Below, in pieces: positions 1-7,669 of a stretch of DNA of 64,000 bases (positions are counted from its first letter, which is position 1; every line of letters begins with the position of its first letter). The position numbers were made by a program, and so were the translations under genes. Origin of the DNA: CAWJMN01 sp963844055 (GTDB lineage: Bacteria > Planctomycetota > Planctomycetia > Pirellulales > Pirellulaceae); the NCBI GenBank assembly GCA_963844055.1, contig CAWJMN010000001.1, positions 3,286,001-3,350,000 of the forward strand, written 5' to 3'. The notes under the pieces are model-generated. The model was not told the origin of the DNA. It saw nothing but the letters and a program-made list of their open reading frames with translations, and ran no database searches.

Positions 1-2
1 AA

Positions 3-1943
3 CGCACCACGAAAGCCAAGCCGACCGCCAAACCTAAAGCAGCTTCGTGGCTGAAAATGGCTGCCGCTTCCCTTGATAGCTTGCAGTCGAACGTATTTAT
101 TGCCAATAACGATCTGGAGATCGTCTATATCAATGATTGTGCGAAGCAGACCTTGGCAAAAATCGCTGGCGAAATTCGTCGAGCTTTTAAGGTAGAGATT
201 GACGATATTCTCGGCTCCTCCATTCATGCTTTCCATCAAGATGCCGCGCGCGTGGAGAAGATCCTTTCGAACCCTAAATCACTCCCTCACCAAGCGGAGT
301 TTACCTTTGGGCCCGTAACCTTGCAGGCGCGGATCAATAGCATTCCAGGACTAAGAGGTGCCGTGCAAGGTTACATCGTTGCCTGGGAAGATATCACCTA
401 TCGTCGACGACTAGAACTCGACTATGCCGGGCAGATCGCCGCCATCCAGCGTTCGCAGGCGGTGATCGAGTTTGACATGGATGGTACCGTGACCGGCGCC
501 AACGAGATCTTCCTAGACATGATGGGCTACAAACTGGAGGAAATCCAAGGGCAACGCCATAGCATGTTTGTGGACGAGCATACGCGAGGCACTCCTGAAT
601 ACCGAGATATGTGGCAACGCCTCAATCGTGGCGAATTTGTCACAGGAGAATTCCGCCATGTCGGCAAAGGTGGGCGTGAAGTCTACATTCAAGGTGTTTA
701 CAGTCCAATCGTTGACAAACAAGGCAAGCCCTTCAAGGTTGTCAAATACGCAACCGACGTTACCGAAGCCAAACTACGTAACGCCGATTTCCAAGGGCAG
801 GTCGCAGCAATTGGCCGCGTTCAAGCCGTGATCGAATTCGGGCTCGATGGTGTTATTACCAGCGCGAACGACAACTTCCTGCAAGCCATGGGATACCGGC
901 TAGACGAAGTGAAGGGGCGGCACCACAGCCTATTCGTGGATCCAGCCCATGCCAACAGCATGGAATACCGCCAATTCTGGCTCGATCTCGCCGCCGGACG
1001 GCAGCAATCGGGCCGTTTCCGACGCATTGGCAAGGGAGGCCAGGAGGTCTGGATTCAGGGCTCCTATTTCCCGATTCTCGACCATTCGGGCCGACCGTTC
1101 AAAGTGGTCAAATATGCCTCAAATATCACGCAACTGAAACAGGTAGAAGCGGCACTGGAGAACACGGTACAGTCCCTGGCCAGTGCAGCCCAAGAGCTAA
1201 CCTCGGTGAGCCAGCAGATGGCGGCCAACTCGGAAGAAACTGCTGCTCAAGCCAGCGTTGTTTCCGCCGCAGCCGAGCAAGTCAGCCGAAACGTGGGAAC
1301 CGTCGCCTGCGCCACCGAAGAAATGGGGGCAAGCATCAAGGAGATTGCCAAGAATGCCAACGAGGCGGCAAGGGTTGCAACAACGGCCGTTAAGGTGGCC
1401 GAAAAGACCAACGCTACCGTTTCTAAACTGGGCGAAAGCAGCGCTGAAATCGGCAATGTCATTAAGGTCATCACATCGATCGCCCAGCAAACAAACCTCC
1501 TTGCACTAAACGCTACGATTGAGGCCGCACGGGCTGGTGAAGCCGGCAAAGGCTTTGCTGTGGTCGCCAACGAGGTGAAGGAACTCGCCAAACAAACGGC
1601 CAAGGCGACCGAGGACATCGGACGTAAGATCGAAGCCATTCAGGCAGATACCAAAAGCTCGGTCGACGCCATTGGCCAGATCAGCACGATCATCGGTCGC
1701 ATCAACGACATTCAAAGCACAATTGCCAGCGCTGTGGAAGAGCAAACCGCTACCACTGCCGAGATCTCCCGCAATGTTGGGGAAGCTGCCCTGGGAAGCC
1801 GTGAGATCGCCCAAAATGTTATGGGCGTAGCACAGGCCGCTCGCAGCACCACCGAAGGGGCAGCCAATACAAAGGCCTCCGCCGAAGAATTGGCCCGCAT
1901 GGCAGTGGAATTACAGCACCTTGTGACAAAACTCGAAACCTAA
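3..1943 (+). CDS. Soluble methyl-accepting chemotaxis protein with three PAS domains (5' partial)
   Basis: Cytoplasmic chemoreceptor that would feed a CheA/CheW array. Counting from the ATG at 57: a degenerate PAS-like region (about 1-115), then two near-identical PAS domains (about 125-235 and 245-355), then a long coiled-coil signalling domain (about 365-628) with the hairpin-tip motif 'QTNLLALNATIEAARAGEAG'. No transmembrane segment or HAMP domain is visible, so signals are probably sensed inside the cell, perhaps by a cofactor in the PAS domains. The frame stays open to the left edge with a Lys/Ala/Pro-rich stretch before the ATG at 57, so the true start probably lies outside the window. 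It is followed at 54 nt by cheY and the rest of a che operon. Confidence 0.9.
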   Translation, partial: RTTKAKPTAKPKAASWLKMAAASLDSLQSNVFIANNDLEIVYINDCAKQTLAKIAGEIRRAFKVEIDDILGSSIHAFHQDAARVEKILSNPKSLPHQAEFTFGPVTLQARINSIPGLRGAVQGYIVAWEDITYRRRLELDYAGQIAAIQRSQAVIEFDMDGTVTGANEIFLDMMGYKLEEIQGQRHSMFVDEHTRGTPEYRDMWQRLNRGEFVTGEFRHVGKGGREVYIQGVYSPIVDKQGKPFKVVKYATDVTEAKLRNADFQGQVAAIGRVQAVIEFGLDGVITSANDNFLQAMGYRLDEVKGRHHSLFVDPAHANSMEYRQFWLDLAAGRQQSGRFRRIGKGGQEVWIQGSYFPILDHSGRPFKVVKYASNITQLKQVEAALENTVQSLASAAQELTSVSQQMAANSEETAAQASVVSAAAEQVSRNVGTVACATEEMGASIKEIAKNANEAARVATTAVKVAEKTNATVSKLGESSAEIGNVIKVITSIAQQTNLLALNATIEAARAGEAGKGFAVVANEVKELAKQTAKATEDIGRKIEAIQADTKSSVDAIGQISTIIGRINDIQSTIASAVEEQTATTAEISRNVGEAALGSREIAQNVMGVAQAARSTTEGAANTKASAEELARMAVELQHLVTKLET

Positions 1944-1997
1944 ATTCGCTAAGATGATGAGAAGGACTCGTAGAACGCTCAACGGGAAGTTTAATTC

Positions 1998-2369
1998 ATG
2001 CTAGCTTTAGTGATCGATGATTCACGAGCGGTGCGCTTACTTGTGGGAAACATTCTCCGCGAGCAGGGATTTGAAGTCGTCACAGCCGGCCACGGCCAAG
2101 AGGGACTCGAAAAGCTCAAGGAGAATCCCGATGTGCGATTGGTGCTGGTCGACTGGAACATGCCGATCATGGATGGCCTTGAATTCATCCAAGCGGTGCG
2201 AAGAGTGCGCACGTGGGATGAAGTACAACTGGTGATGGTCACCACGGAAACCGAGAGCGAGCAAGTGCAGCGGGCGATCTCTGCCGGTGCGAACGAGTAC
2301 GTCATGAAGCCCTTTACTGCTGAGGTGCTTGTCGCCAAGCTCTCGTTGCTGGGAGCCTTTGAGGATTAG
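1998..2369 (+). CDS. cheY: CheY-type response regulator
   Basis: Stand-alone 123-residue receiver domain. It has the acidic pair D7/D8, the phosphoacceptor D52 in 'LVDWNMP', the switch Thr in 'MVTTE' and Lys104 in 'VMKPF', the full set expected of an active receiver. No output domain is present, so it should act as CheY: phosphorylated by CheA, it binds the flagellar motor or another effector. It lies between the receptor gene and cheB, and its stop is four bases before the cheB ATG, so the two are very likely co-transcribed. A non-motility single-domain regulator of the same kind cannot be excluded. Confidence 0.88.
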   Translation: MLALVIDDSRAVRLLVGNILREQGFEVVTAGHGQEGLEKLKENPDVRLVLVDWNMPIMDGLEFIQAVRRVRTWDEVQLVMVTTETESEQVQRAISAGANEYVMKPFTAEVLVAKLSLLGAFED

Positions 2370-2373
2370 AGTC

Positions 2374-3438
2374 ATGGATAAGATTCGAGTGCTCGTGGTC
2401 GACGATTCCATCGTCGTCCGGCGGGTCGTCACGGAAGAGCTCGAAGCGCAGACCGATATCGAAGTCGCTGGTACTGCCTCCACAGGGCGAATTGCGATTG
2501 AAAGGATGGCCCAGCTCAACCCAGATCTGGTAATTCTCGATATCGAAATGCCCGACATGGATGGGCTTACTGCCCTGACACACTTTCGGAAGAGCCATCC
2601 CAAAACGCCGGTTGTCATGTTCAGCTCACTCACCGAGCTGGGGGCAGCGGCCACGCTGGAGGCCCTGGCGTGTGGAGCCTCTGATTTTTTTGCAAAGCCG
2701 GGCGGACCAGGGGGCCTCGAAGCTTCGCGACGACTCCTTCGCGATGAACTAATTCCTTCGATCCGGGTCTTGTGCGCACGTAAACACGTAACGCCGCCAA
2801 TTCGGGTGAAGGCCCCACTTCCTCCGATCGTCCAACGTCCTAGTACCAACAATGCTCGCATTGACGTTCTGGCAATTGGTGCATCGACGGGGGGCCCCAA
2901 TGCCTTGGCCGAGATTTTCACCCTATTGCCCCCGGGGCTGCCTGTGCCCATCGTCGTGGTACAGCACATGCCTCCCATGTTTACGCAAATGTTGGCGGAA
3001 CGACTTTCTAAGAACTCGCAAGTTCCGACCGTGGAGGCAAAATCTGGTACGGCATTGGAGCCTGGTAAAGCTTGGATTGCGCCCGGCGATCACCATCTCA
3101 CCCTCGTTCGTGAAGGGACTCAGGTTCGCACGTCGGTCAATCAAGACCCTCACGAGAACGCCTGCCGTCCCGCAGTCGATCCCCTTTTTCGCTCCGTCGC
3201 AGGAGTTTACGGCCGAAATTGTCTAGCGGTTGTATTAACAGGGATGGGACAAGATGGCCTCCTTGGCTGCGAGGCCATCCGTAAAAGCGGAGGACAGATC
3301 CTCGCCCAGGATGAGGCCACGAGTGTCGTATGGGGTATGCCGGGAGCAGTGGCCCGCGCTGGATTAGCCGATAAGGTGTTACCCCTACCGCTGATGGCGG
3401 GAGAGATCATTCGCCGAATACGAGGCGACCGTGGTTGA
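2374..3438 (+). CDS. cheB: Chemotaxis protein-glutamate methylesterase/glutamine deamidase CheB
   Basis: Removes methyl groups from receptor glutamates to reset adaptation. An N-terminal receiver domain (about 1-120, D10/D11, phosphoacceptor D56 in 'LDIEMPDMDG') is joined by a linker to the C-terminal methylesterase domain (about 165-354), which shows the Ser of 'IGASTGGP', the His of 'QHMPPMF' and the Asp of 'LTGMGQDG' as the catalytic triad. The ATG at 2374 is chosen over an earlier in-frame one at 2329 because homology begins there and it sits just after the cheY stop. It overlaps the start of cheR by eight bases, suggesting translational coupling. Confidence 0.94.
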   Translation: MDKIRVLVVDDSIVVRRVVTEELEAQTDIEVAGTASTGRIAIERMAQLNPDLVILDIEMPDMDGLTALTHFRKSHPKTPVVMFSSLTELGAAATLEALACGASDFFAKPGGPGGLEASRRLLRDELIPSIRVLCARKHVTPPIRVKAPLPPIVQRPSTNNARIDVLAIGASTGGPNALAEIFTLLPPGLPVPIVVVQHMPPMFTQMLAERLSKNSQVPTVEAKSGTALEPGKAWIAPGDHHLTLVREGTQVRTSVNQDPHENACRPAVDPLFRSVAGVYGRNCLAVVLTGMGQDGLLGCEAIRKSGGQILAQDEATSVVWGMPGAVARAGLADKVLPLPLMAGEIIRRIRGDRG

Positions 3439-4258
3439 CTCTTCCCTCTCCGCCGAAGATTTTGCCTTCGTCTCCCAGCTGCTCCGCCTGCGTTGTGCGC
3501 TCGTTCTCGAACCTGGCAAAGAGTACCTTGTCAAATCTCGACTCGTGCCTCTGGCTCAGCGCTATGGCTTGAGTGCCCTAAATCAGTTGATCGACAAACT
3601 GCGAAGTGGCGATCCCAGCCTCATCACAGAAGCTGTTGAAGCGATGGTTACGACGGAGACTTCCTTCTTTCGTGACATTCATCCCTTTGAAACGCTCCGA
3701 ACAACAATCCTCCCGCAGCTTATTGCGGCTCGCCGCCCTCAACGTCAACTCAATATTTGGTTCGCCGCTAGTTCCAGCGGCCAAGAGCCCTATTCAGTTG
3801 CGATCCTTCTCAAAGAGTGGTTTCCTGAACTATCTTCTTGGCGACTCAATTTGTCCGGTACCGACATTTCGAACGAAATGCTCCAGCGGTGCCGTGCTGG
3901 TCGCTATTCCCAAGTGGAGGTGAACCGTGGTTTGCCAACACACTTGCTTCTCAAGTGGTTTCAGCAGGAGGGGGCGTACTGGCAACTTGATGAGCAGATT
4001 CGCAACATGGTGAATTTCACCCCGCTAAATCTAGCCCAACCCTGGCCGGCCATGCCGAAGTGGGACTTGGTCTTTTTGCGGAATGTAATGATCTATTTTG
4101 ACAATGACATAAAGAAGGCTATCCTCAGTCGCGTCGGACGCGTGCTTGAAAAGGACGGCTACCTACTTCTAGGAGGGGCGGAAACAACGCTTAGCCTCGA
4201 TGATTCTTTCTATCGCGTGGAATCGTTAAAAACTGGCTTCTACCAATTGAAGCCCTAG
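3431..4258 (+). CDS. cheR: Chemotaxis protein methyltransferase CheR
   Basis: 275-residue SAM-dependent methyltransferase that methylates glutamates on chemoreceptors, opposing CheB. The N-terminal helical domain and the Rossmann-like core are recognisable from 'VTTETSFFRD', 'WFAASSSGQEPYSVA' (SAM binding), 'GTDISNEML' and 'FLRNVMIYFD'. It starts with GTG at 3431, inside the last codons of cheB; the eight-base overlap supports this start. No C-terminal receptor-tethering extension is present. cheB and cheR being side by side fits a complete adaptation system, whose CheA and CheW partners must lie upstream of the window. Confidence 0.93.
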   Translation: MVDSSLSAEDFAFVSQLLRLRCALVLEPGKEYLVKSRLVPLAQRYGLSALNQLIDKLRSGDPSLITEAVEAMVTTETSFFRDIHPFETLRTTILPQLIAARRPQRQLNIWFAASSSGQEPYSVAILLKEWFPELSSWRLNLSGTDISNEMLQRCRAGRYSQVEVNRGLPTHLLLKWFQQEGAYWQLDEQIRNMVNFTPLNLAQPWPAMPKWDLVFLRNVMIYFDNDIKKAILSRVGRVLEKDGYLLLGGAETTLSLDDSFYRVESLKTGFYQLKP

Positions 4259-4267
4259 AAAGCCACC

Positions 4268-4756
4268 ATGAACGACATGACATCGCTTTCCCCCACTGAA
4301 GTCGCTGCTGTCTTTTCAGCGGCGGCAACCACAGCTCTTCAGGAAATGACGAGCCTGGATTCCTTTGTTACGTCAATCCAGCCCGCGACAATTCCTGGGC
4401 CTTTCGTATCCGCTTCGCTTCAATTACTGCGTCCCATTCCCGGTAAACTCACCTTGATTCTGCGTGCGGAGAGCGCCAAGGATCTAGCGAGTCGTTATCT
4501 ACCACCAGGTACCGTGATAACGGAAGAACTTGTCGATGATGTCGCCGGAGAATTCGCAAACGTCATCGCGGGCCAGGCCAAAACGATTCTCAAGGGGACT
4601 CCATATCACTTTTCCCTCTCGACACCGGAAATAACTCACACGGAACATTGCGTCGCCGCGACTGATACTTCAGGAGGGATCCTAGCTGTTGAGCTTGACT
4701 CTGAAATTGGCCCAATGCTTTTGCGGATTGATCTACCTCCTTGTCCCAATGCCTGA
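4268..4756 (+). CDS. CheX-like CheY-phosphate phosphatase
   Basis: 162-residue protein matching the CheX/CheC phosphatase family, which dephosphorylates CheY-P to end the signal. The family's catalytic E-x-x-N signature is visible in 'AGEFANVIAGQAK', followed by 'FSLSTPEI', which resembles the conserved CheX segment. Only one E-x-x-N motif is present, as in CheX rather than the two of CheC. It begins nine bases after cheR and is the last gene of the operon. A second in-frame Met lies three codons downstream; 4268 is preferred because of its closeness to cheR. The gene is followed by a 240-base gap facing the Ro60 terminator. Confidence 0.75.
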   Translation: MNDMTSLSPTEVAAVFSAAATTALQEMTSLDSFVTSIQPATIPGPFVSASLQLLRPIPGKLTLILRAESAKDLASRYLPPGTVITEELVDDVAGEFANVIAGQAKTILKGTPYHFSLSTPEITHTEHCVAATDTSGGILAVELDSEIGPMLLRIDLPPCPNA

Positions 4757-4911
4757 CGCTTTGCGGTCACACGGGGAAAGTTGCAGCTCATTATTTCGTC
4801 GTGACGACACCGCTTGGTTCGTCTCAGAAGTTGCCCGTCTATCCTGCGTGGCAACATAATCCCCATGAGCCACGAACACTAGCGATTATCGGAAACAAGC
4901 AGTAGAGGGCT

Positions 4912-4957
4912 ACAAAACAAAAACACCCGCGAATCGGTGGGCCGAAACGCGAGTGTT
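4912..4957 (-). terminator. Rho-independent terminator of the Ro60 gene
   Basis: On the minus strand a ten-pair stem (AACACTCGCG with CGCGGGTGTT, one G-U) closes a 16-base loop and is followed by TTTGTTTTG. It lies about 40 bases downstream of the Ro60 stop codon and is the natural end of the minus-strand unit. Confidence 0.8.
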
Positions 4958-4995
4958 CACGATTGTAGATTACTGGGATCAGACCCCAATAAGGA

Positions 4996-6633
4996 TTACA
5001 ACTCCATTGCCTCTACCTCAGCAACGAATCGCTGGTTGTTGTCAGCGAGAAACGCGCTAATCACGTTGAATACGGCGTCACTGAAGCCGCCAATATTCAT
5101 AATGTCAGTTCGTTCACAAGCCTGAGTCGTCTGGTACGGCTGCACATCAATGCAAACCAGCTTCGGACTTACATTTTTACCTGCCAGCTTGCGCTGATTG
5201 GCAACGAACGCGTCCCAGGCTGTCATCACACCCGTATCACCGTGCCGTCCCGTTCCAACCCAGCTCTCATTATCGCTAACAAGAACAATACCAGCGAACT
5301 TCCGCTTGGCGTACTTCTGATTGGCAGCCACCAGCGGCAGTGAACAATCCGTTCCACCACCACCGTACTTTGCCAACCGCTCCGCAATGCTCAAAATCGA
5401 ATCACTTGGATCGATCTTGGCATCGTAAGCCGACGTATCAAACGGAATTACCACGCTGTCTGGGTTGCGTCGCAGGATTGCCGCAGCAAACAGGGCTGCT
5501 ACGTCGATGCATCGCATCTTCGAAGTCGCACCTGGGCCACGATGCCCCGTTACCGCACTACTCATCGAACCCGATGTATCCAGACCAATCACGACCGGAC
5601 CTGGCAGTTCTGGAACGTTTCCACAAGCAATCTCAGCTGCCTTGTGCAGCGCAGCCTTGATCTTCTGCGGAACTCCATCGTCTGCGTTCAAATAGGCAGC
5701 CAAGTACTGGTAAGGAAACTGTTTCGATCGCAGTACTTCCGCCTCATCCGAAATCCGGCCGGCAACGTAGTCCACCATGGCGTCGCTCTTAAGCACATCA
5801 TGCCGTAGCAGCGTGTTCAAGTTCATACGCAATGCCTGCGGACCCATTTTGCGAGCCAAGGCCGCCCAAACTTTCGGTCCCTTCGCAGCGTCTGACAATA
5901 GGTCCCAGCGTACTGCGTCCAATCCACCAGCGATCAAGGCCTGAGCTTCCTCGCTTTCCGAACTTCGGTAGGCGTTTAACGACTGAGCTTCCACCGGCAA
6001 GTCGGCACCGCTTGCGGGAGCCCACTTCTCGACTTCCTTATCAGTCAACCAACCGAACAATGCTCGGCGAGCATTATCTTTTGGTGTTGGCCGAGCCATA
6101 CGCAGGATGTCCCGCAGACTCGGATCGTTACCAATTGATGCGCTCAATAGCTTTCCGACCGATGCCGTGTTCAGCCAGCGCTGAAACGCTCTCTGCACCG
6201 AGCTCGACAAACCGATTCGCCCCTTGCCAGCCTTGTTCTTGAACTGGCCAGAACGAATCATCTGAAACACGGTGCGCAGTACACGACCATTATCGACCAC
6301 ACGGTCGAAGACGCGGTGCATTAGTTCCGTGTCACGAACCGACAACGCCACCAGCAATGCCGCTGGCATGTCCTTCATGAATGCCTTTTCACGAGCGTAC
6401 AGGGCCAGCTTTGCCAGGTACTGATTGTCGTCGACCTCATCGATCAACTTTAGCACTTCATCCAGCTGGGTTTCGGCCGTGCTGTAGAATGCGTTTCCGA
6501 ACGTACCCGTTGCCGCAATTTGAGCCAGGGCGAGCTTGGGGGCAAGCTTGTAGGCCTTTCCACCAGCTTCGTTGACGGCATTCGCCTTTAGTATTCGACC
6601 TATCATGCTTGCAAAGAGAGACTTATTGGCCAT
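4996..6633 (-). CDS. rsr: Ro60/TROVE-domain RNA-binding protein (Rsr family)
   Basis: Bacterial orthologue of the Ro60 autoantigen, a ring-shaped protein that binds Y RNAs on its outer surface and loose 3' ends of misfolded RNA in its cavity. Length (545 residues) fits. Residues about 20-340 form the TROVE HEAT-repeat ring. The C-terminal von Willebrand A domain has an intact MIDAS metal site: 'DTSGSMSS' (D352), T428 in 'GGGGTDCS' and D454 in 'VSDNESW'. In characterised bacteria Ro60 is tethered by Y RNA to PNPase and takes part in rRNA maturation and stress RNA decay. The ATG at 6633 is preceded by a strong AGGAGG eight bases upstream. Y-RNA-like genes and a tRNA array lie directly upstream on the same strand; rtcB, a frequent partner in RNA-repair operons, is 18 kb away. 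Confidence 0.95.
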   Translation of the reverse strand: MANKSLFASMIGRILKANAVNEAGGKAYKLAPKLALAQIAATGTFGNAFYSTAETQLDEVLKLIDEVDDNQYLAKLALYAREKAFMKDMPAALLVALSVRDTELMHRVFDRVVDNGRVLRTVFQMIRSGQFKNKAGKGRIGLSSSVQRAFQRWLNTASVGKLLSASIGNDPSLRDILRMARPTPKDNARRALFGWLTDKEVEKWAPASGADLPVEAQSLNAYRSSESEEAQALIAGGLDAVRWDLLSDAAKGPKVWAALARKMGPQALRMNLNTLLRHDVLKSDAMVDYVAGRISDEAEVLRSKQFPYQYLAAYLNADDGVPQKIKAALHKAAEIACGNVPELPGPVVIGLDTSGSMSSAVTGHRGPGATSKMRCIDVAALFAAAILRRNPDSVVIPFDTSAYDAKIDPSDSILSIAERLAKYGGGGTDCSLPLVAANQKYAKRKFAGIVLVSDNESWVGTGRHGDTGVMTAWDAFVANQRKLAGKNVSPKLVCIDVQPYQTTQACERTDIMNIGGFSDAVFNVISAFLADNNQRFVAEVEAMEL

Positions 6634-6657
6634 TGGTATGACCTCCTACCATAAAAT

Positions 6658-6743
6658 GTTCGACGAAGGGTGGTTGAGAAAGGCTAGTGTCAATGACACT
6701 GTGCCATCGGTAACAGCGATGTATTCTCAACTAGCAGTCGAAC
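6658..6743 (-). ncRNA. Y-RNA-like ncRNA 1 (compact, next to Ro60)
   Basis: An 86-nt sequence ending about 25 bases upstream of the Ro60 start codon. The ends pair perfectly (GTTCGAC with GTCGAAC, 7 bp), followed by an internal bulge (TGCTA opposite CACCCTTC) and a second perfect stem (GTTGAG with CTCAAC, 6 bp). Inside are two clean hairpins: CATCG-CTGTTAC-CGATG and AGTGTC-ATT-GACACT. It shares GAC-TGC on the 5' side, CTTCGTC on the 3' side and a TACATC motif with the other copies. Known bacterial Y RNAs are encoded beside Ro60 and have a bulged end-to-end stem as the Ro60 site; this copy has no tRNA-like module. Its position may also let it act in the Ro60 leader. Confidence 0.75.
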
Positions 6744-6856
6744 GGGAATCGCAAAGCGGAGCGAAACAATGCTTCCTCCACTTACCCTTGTTCATTCGCG
6801 TGTTGTCTATTTATGTTAAAAGACTCACACGAACCGTTTAGGTTCGCACAAAAAAC

Positions 6857-7164
6857 AACTGACGAAGTATGACCAGAGTTCCATGACGACAAGGGTCATT
6901 TGATAGCTCCCGCTATCGTGGCTGCGTTAGGAGCACGTCCTCGCAATCAGTGGGCAATCATTTGCCCTCAACTACGAAACGACTGGAACGAGGTTTGAAC
7001 GAGAGTCGCCTTGCGGCATTCGGGCTTCCGACTTCGAGCAACAAGGTTGCCCGACCGTTGACAGGCATCTCTATCTTTGAAAAGACTCGTATGCCATTCA
7101 CTAGTGGGTCACCCCACATCGCTACCTTAGGCCCGTCATGGAATCCCATTCGGCAGTTCCAGTT
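6857..7164 (-). ncRNA. Y-RNA-like ncRNA 2 (long, with 23S-like segment)
   Basis: About 308 nt. The ends carry the array's shared elements (5' AACTGCCGAATGG, 3' CTCTGGTCATACTTCGTC) and pair, followed by a ten-base perfect inner stem (TTCCATGACG with CGTCATGGAA). The outer stem is followed by TTTTTT, a plausible terminator. The interior has many short hairpins, several with GNRA-type loops: GTGGG-GTGA-CCCAC, GATAGC-GGGA-GCTATC, GCC-GCAA-GGC, plus GGGCAA-ATGA-TTGCCC. Plus-strand positions 7119-7136 match 17 of 18 bases of the conserved 23S rRNA stretch around CCTAAGGTAGCGA. An 88-codon open frame overlaps it (6958-7224) but has no recognisable protein features and is not called. Confidence 0.65.
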
Positions 7165-7177
7165 TTGCATTGGCTCA

Positions 7178-7242
7178 CCATCGAAGTGATGGCTTAGATC
7201 ATGTTTCTCTCGTGCAGATGTCATCCAGACATGCAGTCGATT
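7178..7242 (-). ncRNA. Possible degenerate Y-RNA-like copy
   Basis: A 65-nt stretch with weaker versions of the shared ends: 5' AATCGACTGCATG and 3' CATCACTTCGATGG. ATCGA and TCGAT can pair, and a small internal hairpin (ATGTC-TGG-ATGACAT) is present. It may be a decayed copy or simply the linker between ncRNAs 2 and 3. Confidence 0.3.
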
Positions 7243-7252
7243 CTTGGTTGTT

Positions 7253-7380
7253 TGCGACGAAGTATTGGCGCAGACCGTATTACTGAGCTACCAACAACCC
7301 ATGGGGCTGTGGACAGGATTTGAACCTGTGGCCTCATCTTTCGATGCGCTCTTACCATGTAGTCCACTCCGGCAGTCGCA
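7253..7380 (-). ncRNA. Y-RNA-like ncRNA 3 with permuted tRNA-like module
   Basis: About 128 nt. Outer stem TGCGAC/GTCGCA, then a TGCC bulge on the 5' side, then GGAGT/ACTTC, then GGAC/GTCT. The interior reads as a tRNA cut in the D loop: GGTAA-GAGC (second half of a D arm), a short CATC-GAAA-GATG hairpin in place of the anticodon arm, a perfect T arm (ACAGG-TTCAAAT-CCTGT), an acceptor-like stem closed by a tiny loop (CCACAGCCC / GGGTTGTTGG), then TA-GCTC-AGT (first half of a D arm). GCTC can pair with the GAGC near the 5' end, rebuilding a normal D stem. Known bacterial Y RNAs include a tRNA-mimicking domain, so this fits the family well. Confidence 0.75.
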
Positions 7381-7473
7381 GTTTTTTCCTTCGCAGTCTA
7401 ACAATTGTCTTTAAGCTCCTTTTATGAGTCTCCCAGGCCGCAAACGGAAGCACCCCAAGTAGGAGGTTCAGTT
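7381..7473. other. Spacer with possible tRNA remnant
   Basis: No gene is called. On the minus strand the stretch GACTCATAAAAGG contains a CAT-type anticodon-loop sequence (CTCATAA), but flanking arms do not pair, so at most it is a decayed tRNA fragment. Confidence 0.3.
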
Positions 7474-7552
7474 GCCGGTGTCGATGACTGGATTCGAACC
7501 AGCATGGATTTAATTACAAGGCAGGTACTTTTCTCCGCAAAGCCCCACCGGC
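7474..7552 (-). tRNA. Degenerate tRNA-Thr(TGT)
   Basis: Acceptor GCCGGTG/CACCGGC is perfect and the T arm (GCTGG-TTCGAAT-CCAGT) is good, with loop CTTGTAA giving anticodon TGT. The anticodon stem does not pair, and six extra bases (CATCGA) lie between the T stem and the 3' acceptor strand. Probably not a normal elongator tRNA; could be a tRNA mimic or pseudogene. Confidence 0.55.
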
Positions 7553-7558
7553 CCTTAG

Positions 7559-7628
7559 CAGGAACGCAGTGATTCGAACACTGTCCATCGGCTTTGGAGG
7601 CCGAGTCCGCTCCCAGGCGAACATTCCT
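7559..7628 (-). tRNA. tRNA-Trp(CCA)
   Basis: Cloverleaf with acceptor AGGAATG/CGTTCCT, D stem TCGC/GCGG, anticodon arm TCGGC-CTCCAAA-GCCGA and T arm CAGTG-TTCGAAT-CACTG. No encoded CCA. It is isolated from the main array by ncRNAs 4 and 5. Confidence 0.85.
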
Positions 7629-7669
7629 GTGGTAATAGGCAGTAGAGAATAGCAAAATGACAAAAGGCA

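Noticed and set aside
7119..7136. I-CeuI-type site implying a group I intron or homing element
   Set aside because: The match to the 23S site is real but no group I intron core or endonuclease gene is nearby; a 23S-like RNA domain explains more of the surrounding sequence.
6958..7224. 88-codon minus-strand ORF inside the long Y-like RNA
   Set aside because: Its sequence is explained by the hairpin-rich RNA, the 23S-like segment forms part of it, and there is no Shine-Dalgarno or recognisable protein feature.
7254..7310. Small tRNA-like fold using GGTTGTT with AACAACC as an acceptor stem
   Set aside because: It lacks a T arm, and the same bases fit better in the Y-like architecture shared with four other copies.
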